61,820 nucleotides of DNA from a virus: IMG/VR virus record IMGVR_UViG_3300049218_000500, positions 1 to 61,820 of that record, one strand, 5' to 3'. Shown piece by piece: positions 38,889 through 48,494 of this stretch; within the stretch, counting starts at the first letter, position 1; every line of letters starts with the position of its first letter. A program made the position numbers and the translations under genes. Under the pieces are notes generated by a model. The model saw only the letters and a list, made by a program, of their open reading frames with translations. It had not been told where the DNA came from and ran no database searches.

Positions 38889-39794
38889 ATGCCTTCTTCG
38901 TACCTGAGCGCGGGCGACTACGAGACGTTCGGCTTGCCATCCACCACGACGGCCGGATCGGTCAATGCTGCGTCGACGCTGATTGATATGTACCTGAAGC
39001 GTCCGGAGGGGTTGGCCTGGTCGCCCGATGGCAGTGGCGCGCCTGCTTGGATGACGGGGTTGTCACCGATGCAAACCTTGACGTGCGCAGCAGCGATCGA
39101 GCCAGGCGAGAACGTGCGAGTAACGCTGGCAGGAGGGGTAGCCTCCCTTTCTGTCGGCGAGGTTCTGATTATGGACCGAGCGTCGCCAAGTGCTGCGGAA
39201 GCTGTCGCGATCGTGTCGATCGCCGGTCAGCAGGTGATTTTGAAATCGGTCATGTTCGAGCACGCCGCGCAGTGCACGTTCGACAAGGGCATGACGATCA
39301 AGCAGCACAAATTCGTGCCGGACGGGCGTCCGGTGACAAATCTGGCATTCACGCCGGTCGCACGCCTGTTGTCCGGGCAAGGCCGCTACGGTTACGGCCG
39401 ACGCGGTGACTCGTCGCGGTATCAGGTCGATGAGTTCAACCTGCTGGCGTCCCTGTCGCACTTTGGCGGCCCGCCCGTGTGGGAGTTCTTCCCCATGGAA
39501 AACACGGGCGTGGACTTTGAAACCGGGATGTTGTGGGTGCCAGCCGGTGTAATGCTCGCGTATTACAGCGAGGTCAACCTTTGGTATGTGGCAGGGTATC
39601 CGGCGACAGGGATTCCAGCGGCGATCAAGATGGCCTGCGCCAACATCATTCAGGCGCAGGCGAACCGACCTCAATTGGGGGCGGCGAGGTCTTACAAGGC
39701 GGGCGACACGGCGATCGAGAGTTTTGCTGCGACCGTCATCGATGACGACACGAAGGCAGCGCTGGCTCCCTTCAAGGCGAAATTGTTTGTATGA
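38889..39794 (+). CDS. Head-tail connector region protein
   Basis: 301 residues, ATG one base after the previous stop. A beta-rich centre (ENVRVTLAGGVASLSVGEVLIM) is followed by FTPVARLLSGQGRYGYGRRG and a C-terminal helix-rich part with IPAAIKMACANIIQAQA. Resembles adaptor proteins in size and place; assignment by context. Confidence 0.62.
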   Translation: MPSSYLSAGDYETFGLPSTTTAGSVNAASTLIDMYLKRPEGLAWSPDGSGAPAWMTGLSPMQTLTCAAAIEPGENVRVTLAGGVASLSVGEVLIMDRASPSAAEAVAIVSIAGQQVILKSVMFEHAAQCTFDKGMTIKQHKFVPDGRPVTNLAFTPVARLLSGQGRYGYGRRGDSSRYQVDEFNLLASLSHFGGPPVWEFFPMENTGVDFETGMLWVPAGVMLAYYSEVNLWYVAGYPATGIPAAIKMACANIIQAQANRPQLGAARSYKAGDTAIESFAATVIDDDTKAALAPFKAKLFV

Positions 39795-40132
39795 GTTTTA
39801 TCTATCCGCGGACAATCAAGATCACGCGTCCGGCAACAGATCCGGAGCCGACGCTTACGCCGACATATCGGTCTCTCGATCCTGGGGCTGAAACGCCGAT
39901 CGCTTCAGACATACCGGCAAGCATCCAGGCGTCGCGCCAAGGTGGTGCCAACAAATCGGGTTTGCCGAGTAGCGTGAACTCGACGTTGTGGCGTATATTT
40001 TTCCGTGGCGAGCCCGGGTTACTGCAAGACCGCGACATCATCACGGACGATCTGGGTAATCGCTACAAGGTGATTGGAGCGTATTGGAATTCGCTCGGTT
40101 ACAGCCCAATGTGCGAGCAACTGGATGTGTGA
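39791..40132 (+). CDS. Head-closure or tail-completion candidate
   Basis: 113 residues, beta-rich with W-RIFFRGEPGLLQDRDIITDDLGNRY, a pattern found in small head-closure (stopper) proteins. Overlaps both neighbours by 4 and 1 bases. Role inferred from size, fold pattern and position. Confidence 0.66.
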   Translation: MSFIYPRTIKITRPATDPEPTLTPTYRSLDPGAETPIASDIPASIQASRQGGANKSGLPSSVNSTLWRIFFRGEPGLLQDRDIITDDLGNRYKVIGAYWNSLGYSPMCEQLDV

Positions 40133-40989
40133 TGGCTGATCTTGAAGACGTGATGACGGCGGTCTCGGCGGCGAGCGCTGTCGCGGTCTATCCAAATGGC
40201 TTGGATTCCCCCTCGGTCGCTGGCATCCCGGTGTTGGTCGTGCAGGGGTGGCCGGATTCATCGGGGCTAAATGCTGACTTGAAAGCTGGTAAAGCGCAGG
40301 TAAGCGTCTTTCCGCTCGATATGGAACGCAACACCACGCGGTTTCAGCGCGTCTGGCAGCCTGTCAGCATCGCGAAACCGACGATCACGCTGACGGCGGT
40401 TGATGACGTGATCACGGTGGGCGGTGCAATGCCCAGTCCGTTCGCCTTGCACAACTTGGCGGCCTTGATCCAAGGAAAAGCGTATCTGTACTCTGTGCAG
40501 GCGACGGACACGCTGACATCGATCACAACAGCACTAGCGGCATTGATTGCGGTCGATTTCCCCCTGACGACGGTCTCAGGAGAGACGATCCTCGTCGGTG
40601 GCGTAACTGTGGTTGGTCGTGATGGCACGCCGATCACTTGCCGCGTTGGTACGATTGGAACGTCAGTGCGAGAGGTGCGGCGGCAAAAGCGCCTTTTCCA
40701 GATCACGATTTGGGCGCCAACGCCGGACTCTCGCAGAAAGCTGCTCGCCGCTATGGATGCGGCTTTGCAAAAAACTGCATTCATTACGATGCCCGATGGG
40801 CTTGATGCGCGCGTCGAGTACTTCGACAGCCCGATGACCGACGGCATAGAGAAATCCCAGCTCTACCGGCGCGATCTGCGGTACTTCATTGAATATGCGA
40901 CGACTGAGACAGTCGATGCCGCGACGGTTGTTGTTGGCCGCGTCACGTCTACCGACAGCAACGACAACGATTCAACCACCGATTATTGA
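40132..40989 (+). CDS. Tail-terminator-position protein, unusually long
   Basis: 285 residues starting at TGATG with the previous gene. N-terminal part (AVSAASAVAVYPNGL) and late FQITIWAPTPDSRRKLLAAMDAAL plus LYRRDLRYFIEYATTE resemble the gpU/neck group that caps the tail. It is longer than typical members, with an inserted middle (about 95-160) carrying TLTSITTALAALIAVDFP, a repeat-like adhesive segment. Confidence 0.62.
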   Translation: MADLEDVMTAVSAASAVAVYPNGLDSPSVAGIPVLVVQGWPDSSGLNADLKAGKAQVSVFPLDMERNTTRFQRVWQPVSIAKPTITLTAVDDVITVGGAMPSPFALHNLAALIQGKAYLYSVQATDTLTSITTALAALIAVDFPLTTVSGETILVGGVTVVGRDGTPITCRVGTIGTSVREVRRQKRLFQITIWAPTPDSRRKLLAAMDAALQKTAFITMPDGLDARVEYFDSPMTDGIEKSQLYRRDLRYFIEYATTETVDAATVVVGRVTSTDSNDNDSTTDY

Positions 40990-40997
40990 GGCCATTC

Positions 40998-41186
40998 ATG
41001 GCAGATAGCACTTCGTCGTCGAACGACGCCAGCACGGGCGCGGTCTCCGCACCCCAATACACGCTTGTCGTAAAAGAGCCGTTCGGTGATTACAGCCGCG
41101 GCGATGCGATCACGGATTCCGGGATCGCCGCCGCAGTCCTGGCAGGCGAAAACAGCCGACACGTGAACAAGATCGCGAATAGCTGA
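40998..41186 (+). CDS. Small late protein before the sheath gene
   Basis: 62 residues with GAGG upstream of the ATG: a Ser/Asn-rich head, then YTLVVKEPFGDYSRGDAITD and a helical end (NSRHVNKIAN). It resembles the short proteins that precede sheath genes in Mu-like phages. Function unknown. Confidence 0.64.
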   Translation: MADSTSSSNDASTGAVSAPQYTLVVKEPFGDYSRGDAITDSGIAAAVLAGENSRHVNKIANS

Positions 41187-41210
41187 TTTATCCTTTTTTT
41201 CATCCCGACG

Positions 41211-41234
41211 AGGCCGCCATTGAGCGGCCTTTTT
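41211..41234 (+). terminator. Intrinsic terminator before the sheath gene
   Basis: AGGCCGC (41211-41217) and GCGGCCT (41224-41230) form a 7-base stem with a 6-base loop and a T5 run. It is nearly identical in stem to the one at 51375-51397. The late transcript must read through it to reach the tail genes. Confidence 0.8.
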
Positions 41235-41250
41235 GTTTGGAGCGTCGACA

Positions 41251-42801
41251 ATGACGATTTACCAAGACGGTTCCCTGAACGCGAGCGCGCTTTACGCTCC
41301 AGGTGTCTATACGCAAATTATTGCGCCCACGACCCTAACGATTGCAGGCGTTCAGGCGAATATCCTGGGCTATGTCGGCGTCGGTTCCTGGGGCCCTGTC
41401 AATTCGCCGGTAGTGATTGGATCGCCGGCTGAAATCAAGCAAAACGTTGGTGCGGTCACCGTGCGAAAGCGCGACCTCGCTACGGCGCTGACGATTGCGT
41501 TGTCGCTCGGCGCCAGCCAATTGCGCAGCGTGCGTGTTACGGACGGTACAGACCTAGCTGCTCGTGCTCTGCTGGTCGATACAGCCAGCACGCCGGTTAC
41601 GGGTGCCACGCTTACGGGTCTCTACACTGGCTCGGTGGGCAATGGTTTCACGGGAAGCATCACGACGGGGACCAAGGCAAGCACGTTCAAGCTGACGTTG
41701 AACCGGCCCGGCTTCACCTCGGAGGTGTACGACAACATCGCGGGATCGGGCGCTACGTTTTGGGCGAATCTGGTCACGGCGGTCAATAGCGGGATATCGG
41801 ATCAGCGCGGCCCTTCGAATCTGGTGATTGCCACCATCGGCACATCAAGCGCTGCGCCGGCTGTCGGCACGACCGTAACGTTCTCCGGCGGAACGGACGG
41901 CGCGACAGGCGTAACCGACGCGATGCTGGTTGGCGTGGACGGTGCTACAAATGCGCGGACCGGTATGTATGCGCTACGTGGTAGCGGCGCCATGACGGGC
42001 ATCCTAGTGGATCATACGGATACGACCGCATGGAGCGGGATCGGCGCTTTCGGATTGAGCGAGGGCATTTTCTTCGGTGGCGCTGGCCCGATCGGCGCTT
42101 CCTATGCGACCGTCGGCGCAGCGCTCTCGACCTCCGGGACCGATAGCTACGGATTCAAGGCGCTGATCGGCGATTGGGTCTATTGGCAGGATCAGGTCAA
42201 CGGTGTACAGCGGCTGTTGTCACCCGCGACGTTCTGGGGGGCAATGCGCGCTTCGGTGAACCCGAATCAATCGACCCTGAACAAGCAAGTGAACGGCATC
42301 ATCGGCACGCAAATGTCTGTTGCTCAGACCCAGTACAGCAACGCGGATTTGGCGGCGATCGCTCAGTTGCGCCTGGACTTCATCGCGAACCCGTCGGCCG
42401 GTGGCAATTACTTCAGTTTTCAGACGGACCGGAACTCGTCGAGCGATACGAATCGGAATTCCGAGGCGTATACGACGATGATCAACTACCTAGCGCTGTC
42501 GTTGCAGAACGCCATGGGGTTCGCGATCGGTCGTACGCAAGACCCTGGCATCCGCGGCACCGTCAAGGACATGACGACGACGTTCCTGACGACGCAATGG
42601 AAGACCAACGGCTTCATTGGCGACGTCAACAACCCGGAAACGGTGCCGTTTGTGGTCACGCTGGATGCATCGAATAATCCCGACGACTTGGTCGCGCAAG
42701 GCGTCATGCAGATGTACGTCAAGGTGAAATTTCTGTCGATCATCCGGGAATTCATCGTGTCGCTCGAAGGCGGCCAGTCCGTCTCGGTCACCGTCAAGTA
42801 A
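41251..42801 (+). CDS. Contractile tail sheath protein
   Basis: 516 residues. N-terminus ALYAPGVYTQIIAPTTLTIAG and GYVGVGSWGPVNSP, a variable middle and the conserved C-terminal half with MINYLALSLQNAMGFAIGRTQDP, then EFIVSLEGGQSVSVTV, match Mu/P2-type sheaths. This is the proof that the particle is a myovirus. GGAG lies upstream of the ATG. Confidence 0.94.
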   Translation: MTIYQDGSLNASALYAPGVYTQIIAPTTLTIAGVQANILGYVGVGSWGPVNSPVVIGSPAEIKQNVGAVTVRKRDLATALTIALSLGASQLRSVRVTDGTDLAARALLVDTASTPVTGATLTGLYTGSVGNGFTGSITTGTKASTFKLTLNRPGFTSEVYDNIAGSGATFWANLVTAVNSGISDQRGPSNLVIATIGTSSAAPAVGTTVTFSGGTDGATGVTDAMLVGVDGATNARTGMYALRGSGAMTGILVDHTDTTAWSGIGAFGLSEGIFFGGAGPIGASYATVGAALSTSGTDSYGFKALIGDWVYWQDQVNGVQRLLSPATFWGAMRASVNPNQSTLNKQVNGIIGTQMSVAQTQYSNADLAAIAQLRLDFIANPSAGGNYFSFQTDRNSSSDTNRNSEAYTTMINYLALSLQNAMGFAIGRTQDPGIRGTVKDMTTTFLTTQWKTNGFIGDVNNPETVPFVVTLDASNNPDDLVAQGVMQMYVKVKFLSIIREFIVSLEGGQSVSVTVK

Positions 42802-42813
42802 AGGAGCGTCAAT

Positions 42814-43245
42814 ATGCCGAATCAAGGCTTTACAGTCGGTCGCGACATTACGACGACGATCGCGATTAGCAGTGGGACGCTGCAGCCCGCAGGCATCACC
42901 AGCTTCACAAAAAAGCAGGACGTCACGCAGAAGAAGGTCAAGCTGATCAACGGCATCACCAAGAATCTGACGTTTCCAGATGGTTGGTCAGGGCAGTTCG
43001 TGATGAGCCGGATGGATAGTTCCATCGACGATTACATCGCGGCGTCCGAGGCTAGCTACTTCGCAGGCGCCGATTCGGATTCGATCACGATCACCGAAAC
43101 GATTGTCGAGGCCAGCGGCGCTGTCTCCCAATACCAATACACCGGCGTGACCGTGAACCTGGAAAATGGCGGTAACGCTGCGGGTGACACGGAAATCGAA
43201 CAAACGCTGTCCTGGGTGGCGGAACGCCGCATCAAATTGAGCTGA
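42814..43245 (+). CDS. Tail tube protein
   Basis: 143 residues with AAGGAG upstream, directly after the sheath gene as in Mu and P2. Beta-rich (GRDITTTIAISSGTLQPAG, LTFPDGWSGQFVMSRM, YTGVTVNLENGGNAA). Would polymerise into the inner tube. Confidence 0.86.
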   Translation: MPNQGFTVGRDITTTIAISSGTLQPAGITSFTKKQDVTQKKVKLINGITKNLTFPDGWSGQFVMSRMDSSIDDYIAASEASYFAGADSDSITITETIVEASGAVSQYQYTGVTVNLENGGNAAGDTEIEQTLSWVAERRIKLS

Positions 43246-43246
43246 T

Positions 43247-43657
43247 ATGAACGCGAAAGTACAAATCAACAAGCAGGCGCGCGATACGGCGGCGGAAACG
43301 AGCGGGGGCGAATCGGCGCTCAAGCAGTTCGCGCGCCAAGCGAATGATTCACTGGACGTCACGGACGCTCGCGGCCGCATCATTCGCTTGAAGAAGCCCA
43401 ATGCGATCGCTCGATTGGGTTTCATCGAAGCCATGGGTGAATCGTCCAGTAATAAGCTTTGGGCGGCCACCGTTTTTCCGGTCATGTACGTGGTCAGCCT
43501 GGAAGGCGTAGCGAATACAGTGCCCATCTCGAAGAACGAGATCAAGGCGCTGTACGCTCGCCTGGACGAGGACGGAATGTCCGCTGTGACGTTAGGTCTT
43601 GAAGATCTCCTGCAGGAGGGTGACGACGAAGTCGACGCGGCGGCGGCAAAAAAGTAG
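43247..43657 (+). CDS. Tail assembly chaperone, short form
   Basis: 136 residues: a charged N-terminus, then IRLKKPNAIARLGFIEAMG and a helical C-terminus ending EGDDEVDAAAAKK. It follows the tube gene and precedes the -1 frameshift site, as the gpG/gpE-type chaperone does in lambda, P2 and Mu-like phages. It helps tube protein assemble on the tape measure. Confidence 0.86.
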   Translation: MNAKVQINKQARDTAAETSGGESALKQFARQANDSLDVTDARGRIIRLKKPNAIARLGFIEAMGESSSNKLWAATVFPVMYVVSLEGVANTVPISKNEIKALYARLDEDGMSAVTLGLEDLLQEGDDEVDAAAAKK

Positions 43658-43833
43658 CAAAAAATCAGGATATCCGTACCGCGTGCTGGCTTGCGCGGCA
43701 TGGAATTCCTTTCGACGCAGCGCTGGAGATGTCACCCACGCGTCGCTTTGCTCTTTCGGTGATAGTTTCCGAACAAGGCGGGAGGGAATTCAACTGGTCG
43801 TCGATGATGTTTAAAGAGCCTCCGAAGCCATGA
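43247..43833 (+). CDS. Tail assembly chaperone, -1 frameshifted long form
   Basis: At A-AAA-AAG (43648-43654), in the correct phase at the last codons of the short form, a -1 shift reads on for 59 codons to a TGA at 43831. The added part (VAKNQDIRTACWLARHGIP, ALEMSPTRRFALSVIVSEQ, WSSMMFKEPPKP) looks like genuine protein with no start of its own, and its stop overlaps the next ATG as ATGA. Total 195 residues. This is the conserved overlapping chaperone pair of long-tailed phages. Confidence 0.88.
43648..43654 (+). promoter_or_regulatory. -1 ribosomal frameshift heptamer
   Basis: AAAAAAG read as A-AAA-AAG in the zero frame, one of the most efficient bacterial -1 slippery sites, immediately before the TAG of the short chaperone. 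A second A-run (CAAAAAAT, 43658-43665) lies just after. Confidence 0.85.
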
Positions 43834-44309
43834 AGAAATTCAATAGTTTCGGCGCGTTCGCTAACCATCTTCGGCATTTGGCTACTGAAATGCCAGTGGT
43901 CACCGCTTTTATCGCTGAGTTGATCGGTCAACATGTCGAGAAACGCGCTAAAGACTCAATCGGGCACTATCAGACTGCCGCCGGAGAGTACTCCGCATGG
44001 GCCCCCTTGAAACCTGCGACTGAAGCGCGAAAGGCGGTAATGGGCTATCCCGCCAATGCACCTTTGCTGGCGTCGGGGGCTATGCGCGACAGCATAAGCC
44101 ACGTCGTAGCGCGCCGTATGCTCGGTGCGACGGTAACCGTCGGTAGCCCGGACCAGCTTTTGGTTTATCACGAGTTTGGTACGCGGAAGATGCCACCACG
44201 GCCAGTGCTCGGTCCCGCGATGTTCCGCTCCAAAGCTGAAATTGAACTCATTGGTGCCGCTACGCTGTTCGCATTTCTGGCTGGCAGGACGTGGAGATTG
44301 AAACAATAG
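43830..44309 (+). CDS. Virion morphogenesis protein (Mu gpG / HK97 gp10-like)
   Basis: 159 residues. Contains SAWAPLKPATEARK, LLASGAMRDSI and VYHEFGTRKMPPRPVLGPAM, the pattern of HK97 gp10 / Mu gpG-type proteins used in tail completion. Its position between chaperone and tape measure is unusual; these genes more often lie with the neck genes. ATGA overlap with the long chaperone. Confidence 0.82.
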   Translation: MKKFNSFGAFANHLRHLATEMPVVTAFIAELIGQHVEKRAKDSIGHYQTAAGEYSAWAPLKPATEARKAVMGYPANAPLLASGAMRDSISHVVARRMLGATVTVGSPDQLLVYHEFGTRKMPPRPVLGPAMFRSKAEIELIGAATLFAFLAGRTWRLKQ

Positions 44310-44318
44310 GAGGTTCAG

Positions 44319-46379
44319 ATGGAAGCCTATAAGGTCTCGACAACGCTTGAGCTGAAGGACCTAGTAGGCGCTCGTCTTGCAACGCTGATCGAAGATATGG
44401 ATTTGCTGGAGAAGTCCACTGTCAGGGCACGGCGGAGGTTGCGCGAGTTCGGTGCTGAAACCTCGGGCATTCGCAATGCAGGGCGAGCGGTGCGCGCGAT
44501 GCAAAAGGATATGGATCTCGCCGAGAGGAATATCGGCCGTATGGGAACGGCTTTTAAGTCGTTCAATGCCAGCAGCATGACAGGTGGCATCAAGGGCATT
44601 CATGGCGAACTCCAGCGGGCGACAGCGGCCTCAACTGCTTTCAATGCCGAACTTTTGGGAATTGGAGTCGCCATCCCAGAGATGCGCACGGCGGTGAAGA
44701 TCATTCGGCGCATGGAAACGGGCCTAGCGGGCGCATCACGCAATGCGAGTATGTTGGTAGCGCAGCTGCATGGCGTAGCAAACGCGATGCGGGGTATGCC
44801 AGCAGGGCCGAGTATTCCTCGCATCGGGCGCGGTGGTTTTGGTGTAGGTGGTGCGGGCCACGCCGGCGGCATCCACGGTGGCAATGTGCATGTCGGGTCG
44901 CACGGTGTTGGCGTCGGTTCTCTTGGCTTCGGTGTTGGTGCCCTGGGTGGCGGCGCGTTGATCGCAGGCTATGCGGGCGTTCACGAGGTTATTTCCGCTG
45001 CGCAACATGCGGGTGACTTCAGCCGCGAGCAGGCGCAGTTCTCGATGTTTGGGATGTCGGACGCCCAAAATGCTACGGCTAAGAAAATCGCGCAGACCAT
45101 GAACGTGCCAGGCACGAGCATGATCGACGCGATGAAGTACGTCACTGAAGCGCAGGGTATTTTCCGCGAGTCGGGCTTCGAGGGGGATAAGGCTCTGGAT
45201 GCAGCTAGGGAGGTTGCGCCAGTGCTGGCCAAGCTGCATTACGCAAGCGGCCTGCTTGGAAAAGAGTTTTCGGACTCACAAGCTCTGGACTTCACACGAT
45301 CCGTCGAAATGATGGGCGGTCTGTCATCACCCAAAAGAATGCAGGAACTTGCTGACTCGGCTTTCAAGTTGATGATCACGTCCGGCGGAGCAGTGGATCC
45401 CTCCCAGTTGCGGCAGGCTATTCGAACAGGTGGAACTTCGGTTAAAGGGCTTTCTGGCGAAGCGCTCTTTGGATACGCCGAGCCGTTGATGGGGGAGTTG
45501 AAAGGCGGCTCTTTCGGGACCGCTATGGCGACGGCTTATAGCCGTGTCAATGGGTTGGTGAAGCTGCCAAACCAGGCGCTGCACGAGATGATGCGCCTCG
45601 GTCTGTGGGATAAAAACGCAATCGTCCTAAACAAGAATGGTGGTTTGGACCATGTAAAAGAGGGCAAGAACCCGCTTTTTAATTCCGGCGAGTATGCGAC
45701 GAATCCTTTCGAGTTTTACGATAAACACGTGAAGTCGCAATACGACAAGATGGGGTTCGACGAGCAGCAGCGGCAACGCGAGAACGTGCTTCTTTTCGGC
45801 AGAACGGGAGGAAACCTATTCAATCTCGTTGACCAGCAAATGGAAAAATTAAGGGATTCTGCCAAAGCGATGAAAATTGCCGCGCCACTCCAAAAAGGGG
45901 TAGACGAGGAAAATAAGCAGTTGTCGGGTCAGATGAAGAATTTCGAGGCGGCTTGGTCCGATTTTCAGACGGTTTTCGGCGAGACGATTTTGCCGCAAGT
46001 CACAGAGATGATTAAGGGCGCCACATCGCTTCTGAAACTCGCAACCGGGGTCGCCGCCGGTGTCGGCGATCGCGACGCGAAGTTGACTGGACAGATCAAC
46101 GGTCCGTCAGCATCTGATACTCCTGGGAAATGGGGGGCGCTCGGCGATTTATGGCGTAACCACTTTGGAGGCGATAAGGACGAGGCTTCCTCTGGGGCGG
46201 CACCGAACCCCGTCGCAGCGCCGTCGGCAAGGCCCATTGACTTGCATACGCATTTCTCGATGGACGGCCGCAGTGTGGCGGATATTGTTACGCGGCACCA
46301 GGCGGACAACATCAGTGCGAACAAGGGTGTCGGGCCATATGATATTGGGCTTGGCATGCCCTCTTTCGGAATGAAATAA
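44319..46379 (+). CDS. Tape measure protein
   Basis: 686 residues with a perfect AGGAGG upstream. A coiled-coil N-terminus (about 10-165, many Met/Ala/Arg helices), a Gly/His-rich segment (about 165-215, GHAGGIHGGNVHVGSHGVGV) and a long helical body. It would set tail length; by the usual rule of about 0.15 nm per residue the tail would be about 100 nm. Confidence 0.88.
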   Translation: MEAYKVSTTLELKDLVGARLATLIEDMDLLEKSTVRARRRLREFGAETSGIRNAGRAVRAMQKDMDLAERNIGRMGTAFKSFNASSMTGGIKGIHGELQRATAASTAFNAELLGIGVAIPEMRTAVKIIRRMETGLAGASRNASMLVAQLHGVANAMRGMPAGPSIPRIGRGGFGVGGAGHAGGIHGGNVHVGSHGVGVGSLGFGVGALGGGALIAGYAGVHEVISAAQHAGDFSREQAQFSMFGMSDAQNATAKKIAQTMNVPGTSMIDAMKYVTEAQGIFRESGFEGDKALDAAREVAPVLAKLHYASGLLGKEFSDSQALDFTRSVEMMGGLSSPKRMQELADSAFKLMITSGGAVDPSQLRQAIRTGGTSVKGLSGEALFGYAEPLMGELKGGSFGTAMATAYSRVNGLVKLPNQALHEMMRLGLWDKNAIVLNKNGGLDHVKEGKNPLFNSGEYATNPFEFYDKHVKSQYDKMGFDEQQRQRENVLLFGRTGGNLFNLVDQQMEKLRDSAKAMKIAAPLQKGVDEENKQLSGQMKNFEAAWSDFQTVFGETILPQVTEMIKGATSLLKLATGVAAGVGDRDAKLTGQINGPSASDTPGKWGALGDLWRNHFGGDKDEASSGAAPNPVAAPSARPIDLHTHFSMDGRSVADIVTRHQADNISANKGVGPYDIGLGMPSFGMK

Positions 46380-46382
46380 GCC

Positions 46383-47330
46383 ATGGCCGACATCACATTG
46401 CAACTAGGCGAATTCGTGTTTAGCGGATTCGAGATGCCGGAGCAGATTGCTTTTGGTGGCGAGCAGATGCTTGCGATCTACCGGATGGTTGGCGGCGCTC
46501 GGATCATCCAAGCGCTGGGTGATGATGACGCTCCTATCGCGTGGTCTGGTATTTTCCTGGGACAAACAGCGAGCGATCGAGTCGATGACCTGCTTGCGAT
46601 GCGCTACGACGGGTTGCCGCAAACGCTGACATGGGGCGACCGCCGATACACGGTGGTACTTCAGACGTTCACGCCGGTCTACGAGACGCCGTACCGCATT
46701 AGTTACTCGCTGGTGTGTGTGGTCCAGAAGGATCGGACCTTCAACGATGATGAGACCGATGTTGATGCGACGATCATCGGTGATTGCACTGCGGCGAATT
46801 CGCTTTCCGCGACTGTGAACGATAGCAAGCTTACGGGGCTAATGGCGACGCTTTCGACAGCCGTTAAAAATGTCTCCAGCTTCGCAAAAGCAGCGCAGAG
46901 CACGATCTCGTCTGTGTTGACGCCGCTGAACGCAGCTCGATCTCAGGTGCAAACCCTGATCGCGTCGACCGAAAACACACTACACAACATCGCGACGGTT
47001 GGCGGCATTTTGCCGAATAACCCGCTGGCCAAGAACATCGCTTCGTTAACCAGCCAGATCAACTCGCATGTAACGGGAAGTGCGCTCTACAGCCTTGACT
47101 CGGTACTTGGGCGTGTTGCGGTAAATCTCGGGCAGGTAAATTCGAGTGTCCGGACGGTGACCGTCGGTGGCGGGAACTTATTTGATTTAGCGTCGAAGTA
47201 TTACGGCGATGCCACGGCATGGACGTCAATCGCCCGGGCGAACAACCTCACTGACCCGCAATTGACCGGTGTCAACACGCTGGTGATACCGCAAAACACG
47301 TCGGACTCCACGGGGGTACTGACCGCTTAA
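46383..47330 (+). CDS. Baseplate/tail protein with C-terminal LysM-like domain
   Basis: 315 residues. The N-terminal domain (1-125, GGARIIQALGDDDAPIAWSG, RYTVVLQTF) resembles baseplate proteins that follow the tape measure in Mu-like phages. A helical middle leads to a LysM-like end (about 265-305, NLFDLASKYYGDATAWTSIA, then GVNTLVIP), as in P2 gpX. Probably binds the hub. Confidence 0.8.
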   Translation: MADITLQLGEFVFSGFEMPEQIAFGGEQMLAIYRMVGGARIIQALGDDDAPIAWSGIFLGQTASDRVDDLLAMRYDGLPQTLTWGDRRYTVVLQTFTPVYETPYRISYSLVCVVQKDRTFNDDETDVDATIIGDCTAANSLSATVNDSKLTGLMATLSTAVKNVSSFAKAAQSTISSVLTPLNAARSQVQTLIASTENTLHNIATVGGILPNNPLAKNIASLTSQINSHVTGSALYSLDSVLGRVAVNLGQVNSSVRTVTVGGGNLFDLASKYYGDATAWTSIARANNLTDPQLTGVNTLVIPQNTSDSTGVLTA

Positions 47331-47339
47331 GGAATCGCG

Positions 47340-48494
47340 ATGGGCTTTTTTGTCGGAGAATCGGCGGTGCAGCAGCCGCGCGGCGCCGTAAAGCTCAACG
47401 GCACTGCGATTACGGGGTGGACACGGTGGACAGTAAATAACAACGCTTTTGCATACGCGGATGAGTTCACCGTGCAATTTGTCGTGCAAGGACTGCCGGC
47501 TGATCGCGATGCGAATTGGTTTTCGACGGTAGGAGGCACGCTTAGTGACGCTGATACCAATATGTATGTCGAGCTTTTTGCTGGCTTCCCTGATGACGTC
47601 GACTCGTATTCGGCAAGTGATTTAGAAAGCGTGATATACGGCCGAGCTGACGATATCGACTTCGACCCAGAGCGTGGCGTTATCGAGGTGCGCGGGCGTG
47701 ATCTCACGGGCGTCTTTATCGATACAAAGACAACGGACAAGTGGACGAACTTGACTGCGTCCCAGATAGCCACGCAACTCGCGCAGAAGCATGGCTTGAC
47801 GCCGGTCGTGACGAAAACGACGACGAAGGCTGGCAAGTTTTACCAAATCGATTACGTGAATCTGACCGATGAGCGCACAGAGTGGGACATCCTTTGTTAT
47901 CTGGCGCAGTCCGAGAATTTCCGTGTGTATGTAAAGGGGCAGTCGCTTTATTTTGAGCCGTACCCCAACCAAGACACGGCCGACACGTTCGTGCCACCTT
48001 GGCCGATCAACTGGGCGCCTGCAGACACAGCAGGTGCTTCGGCCGCAGCGAATGTCATGGCCCCCAAATTTAGACGCTCCCTGACCGTGTCGCGAGGTGT
48101 TCAAGTGGTCGTGCGTTCATGGAACGCGAAACAGGGCAGAGGATTTACTGCGACATACCCGACGAGCAAGGCTGTAACGCTGAAGCCCGGGCAGTCGTCG
48201 ACATCGGCGCAGATTTACCGCCTGACTCGCCCGAATCTGACGCAAGAGCAGGCGATTAGGTTGGCGCAAACGTACTACGAGCAGTTGATTAAGCACGAGA
48301 TGCGAATGTCGTTCACGTCGCCCGGCGACAACGACTTAGACATGACTCGCTACCTCCAGGTATCGGGCACCGGGACCGCATTCGACCAGATTTACTACCC
48401 CGAAAGCATTCAGCGGACGATGTCCTTCAGTGGTGGATATTCGATGTCTGTAAACGCGAAGAATAGCTCTCCGGAATCACAGGCGACAGCATGA
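47340..48494 (+). CDS. Baseplate hub protein (gpD/gp27-like)
   Basis: 384 residues. Domains of gpD-type hubs: TVNNNAFAYADEFTVQFVVQ, DDIDFDPERGVIEVRGRDLTG, a DILCYLAQSENFRVYVKG segment and a C-terminal beta domain. It forms the trimeric base on which the spike sits. Follows the LysM-type gene and overlaps the spike gene by 4 bases. Confidence 0.86.
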   Translation: MGFFVGESAVQQPRGAVKLNGTAITGWTRWTVNNNAFAYADEFTVQFVVQGLPADRDANWFSTVGGTLSDADTNMYVELFAGFPDDVDSYSASDLESVIYGRADDIDFDPERGVIEVRGRDLTGVFIDTKTTDKWTNLTASQIATQLAQKHGLTPVVTKTTTKAGKFYQIDYVNLTDERTEWDILCYLAQSENFRVYVKGQSLYFEPYPNQDTADTFVPPWPINWAPADTAGASAAANVMAPKFRRSLTVSRGVQVVVRSWNAKQGRGFTATYPTSKAVTLKPGQSSTSAQIYRLTRPNLTQEQAIRLAQTYYEQLIKHEMRMSFTSPGDNDLDMTRYLQVSGTGTAFDQIYYPESIQRTMSFSGGYSMSVNAKNSSPESQATA

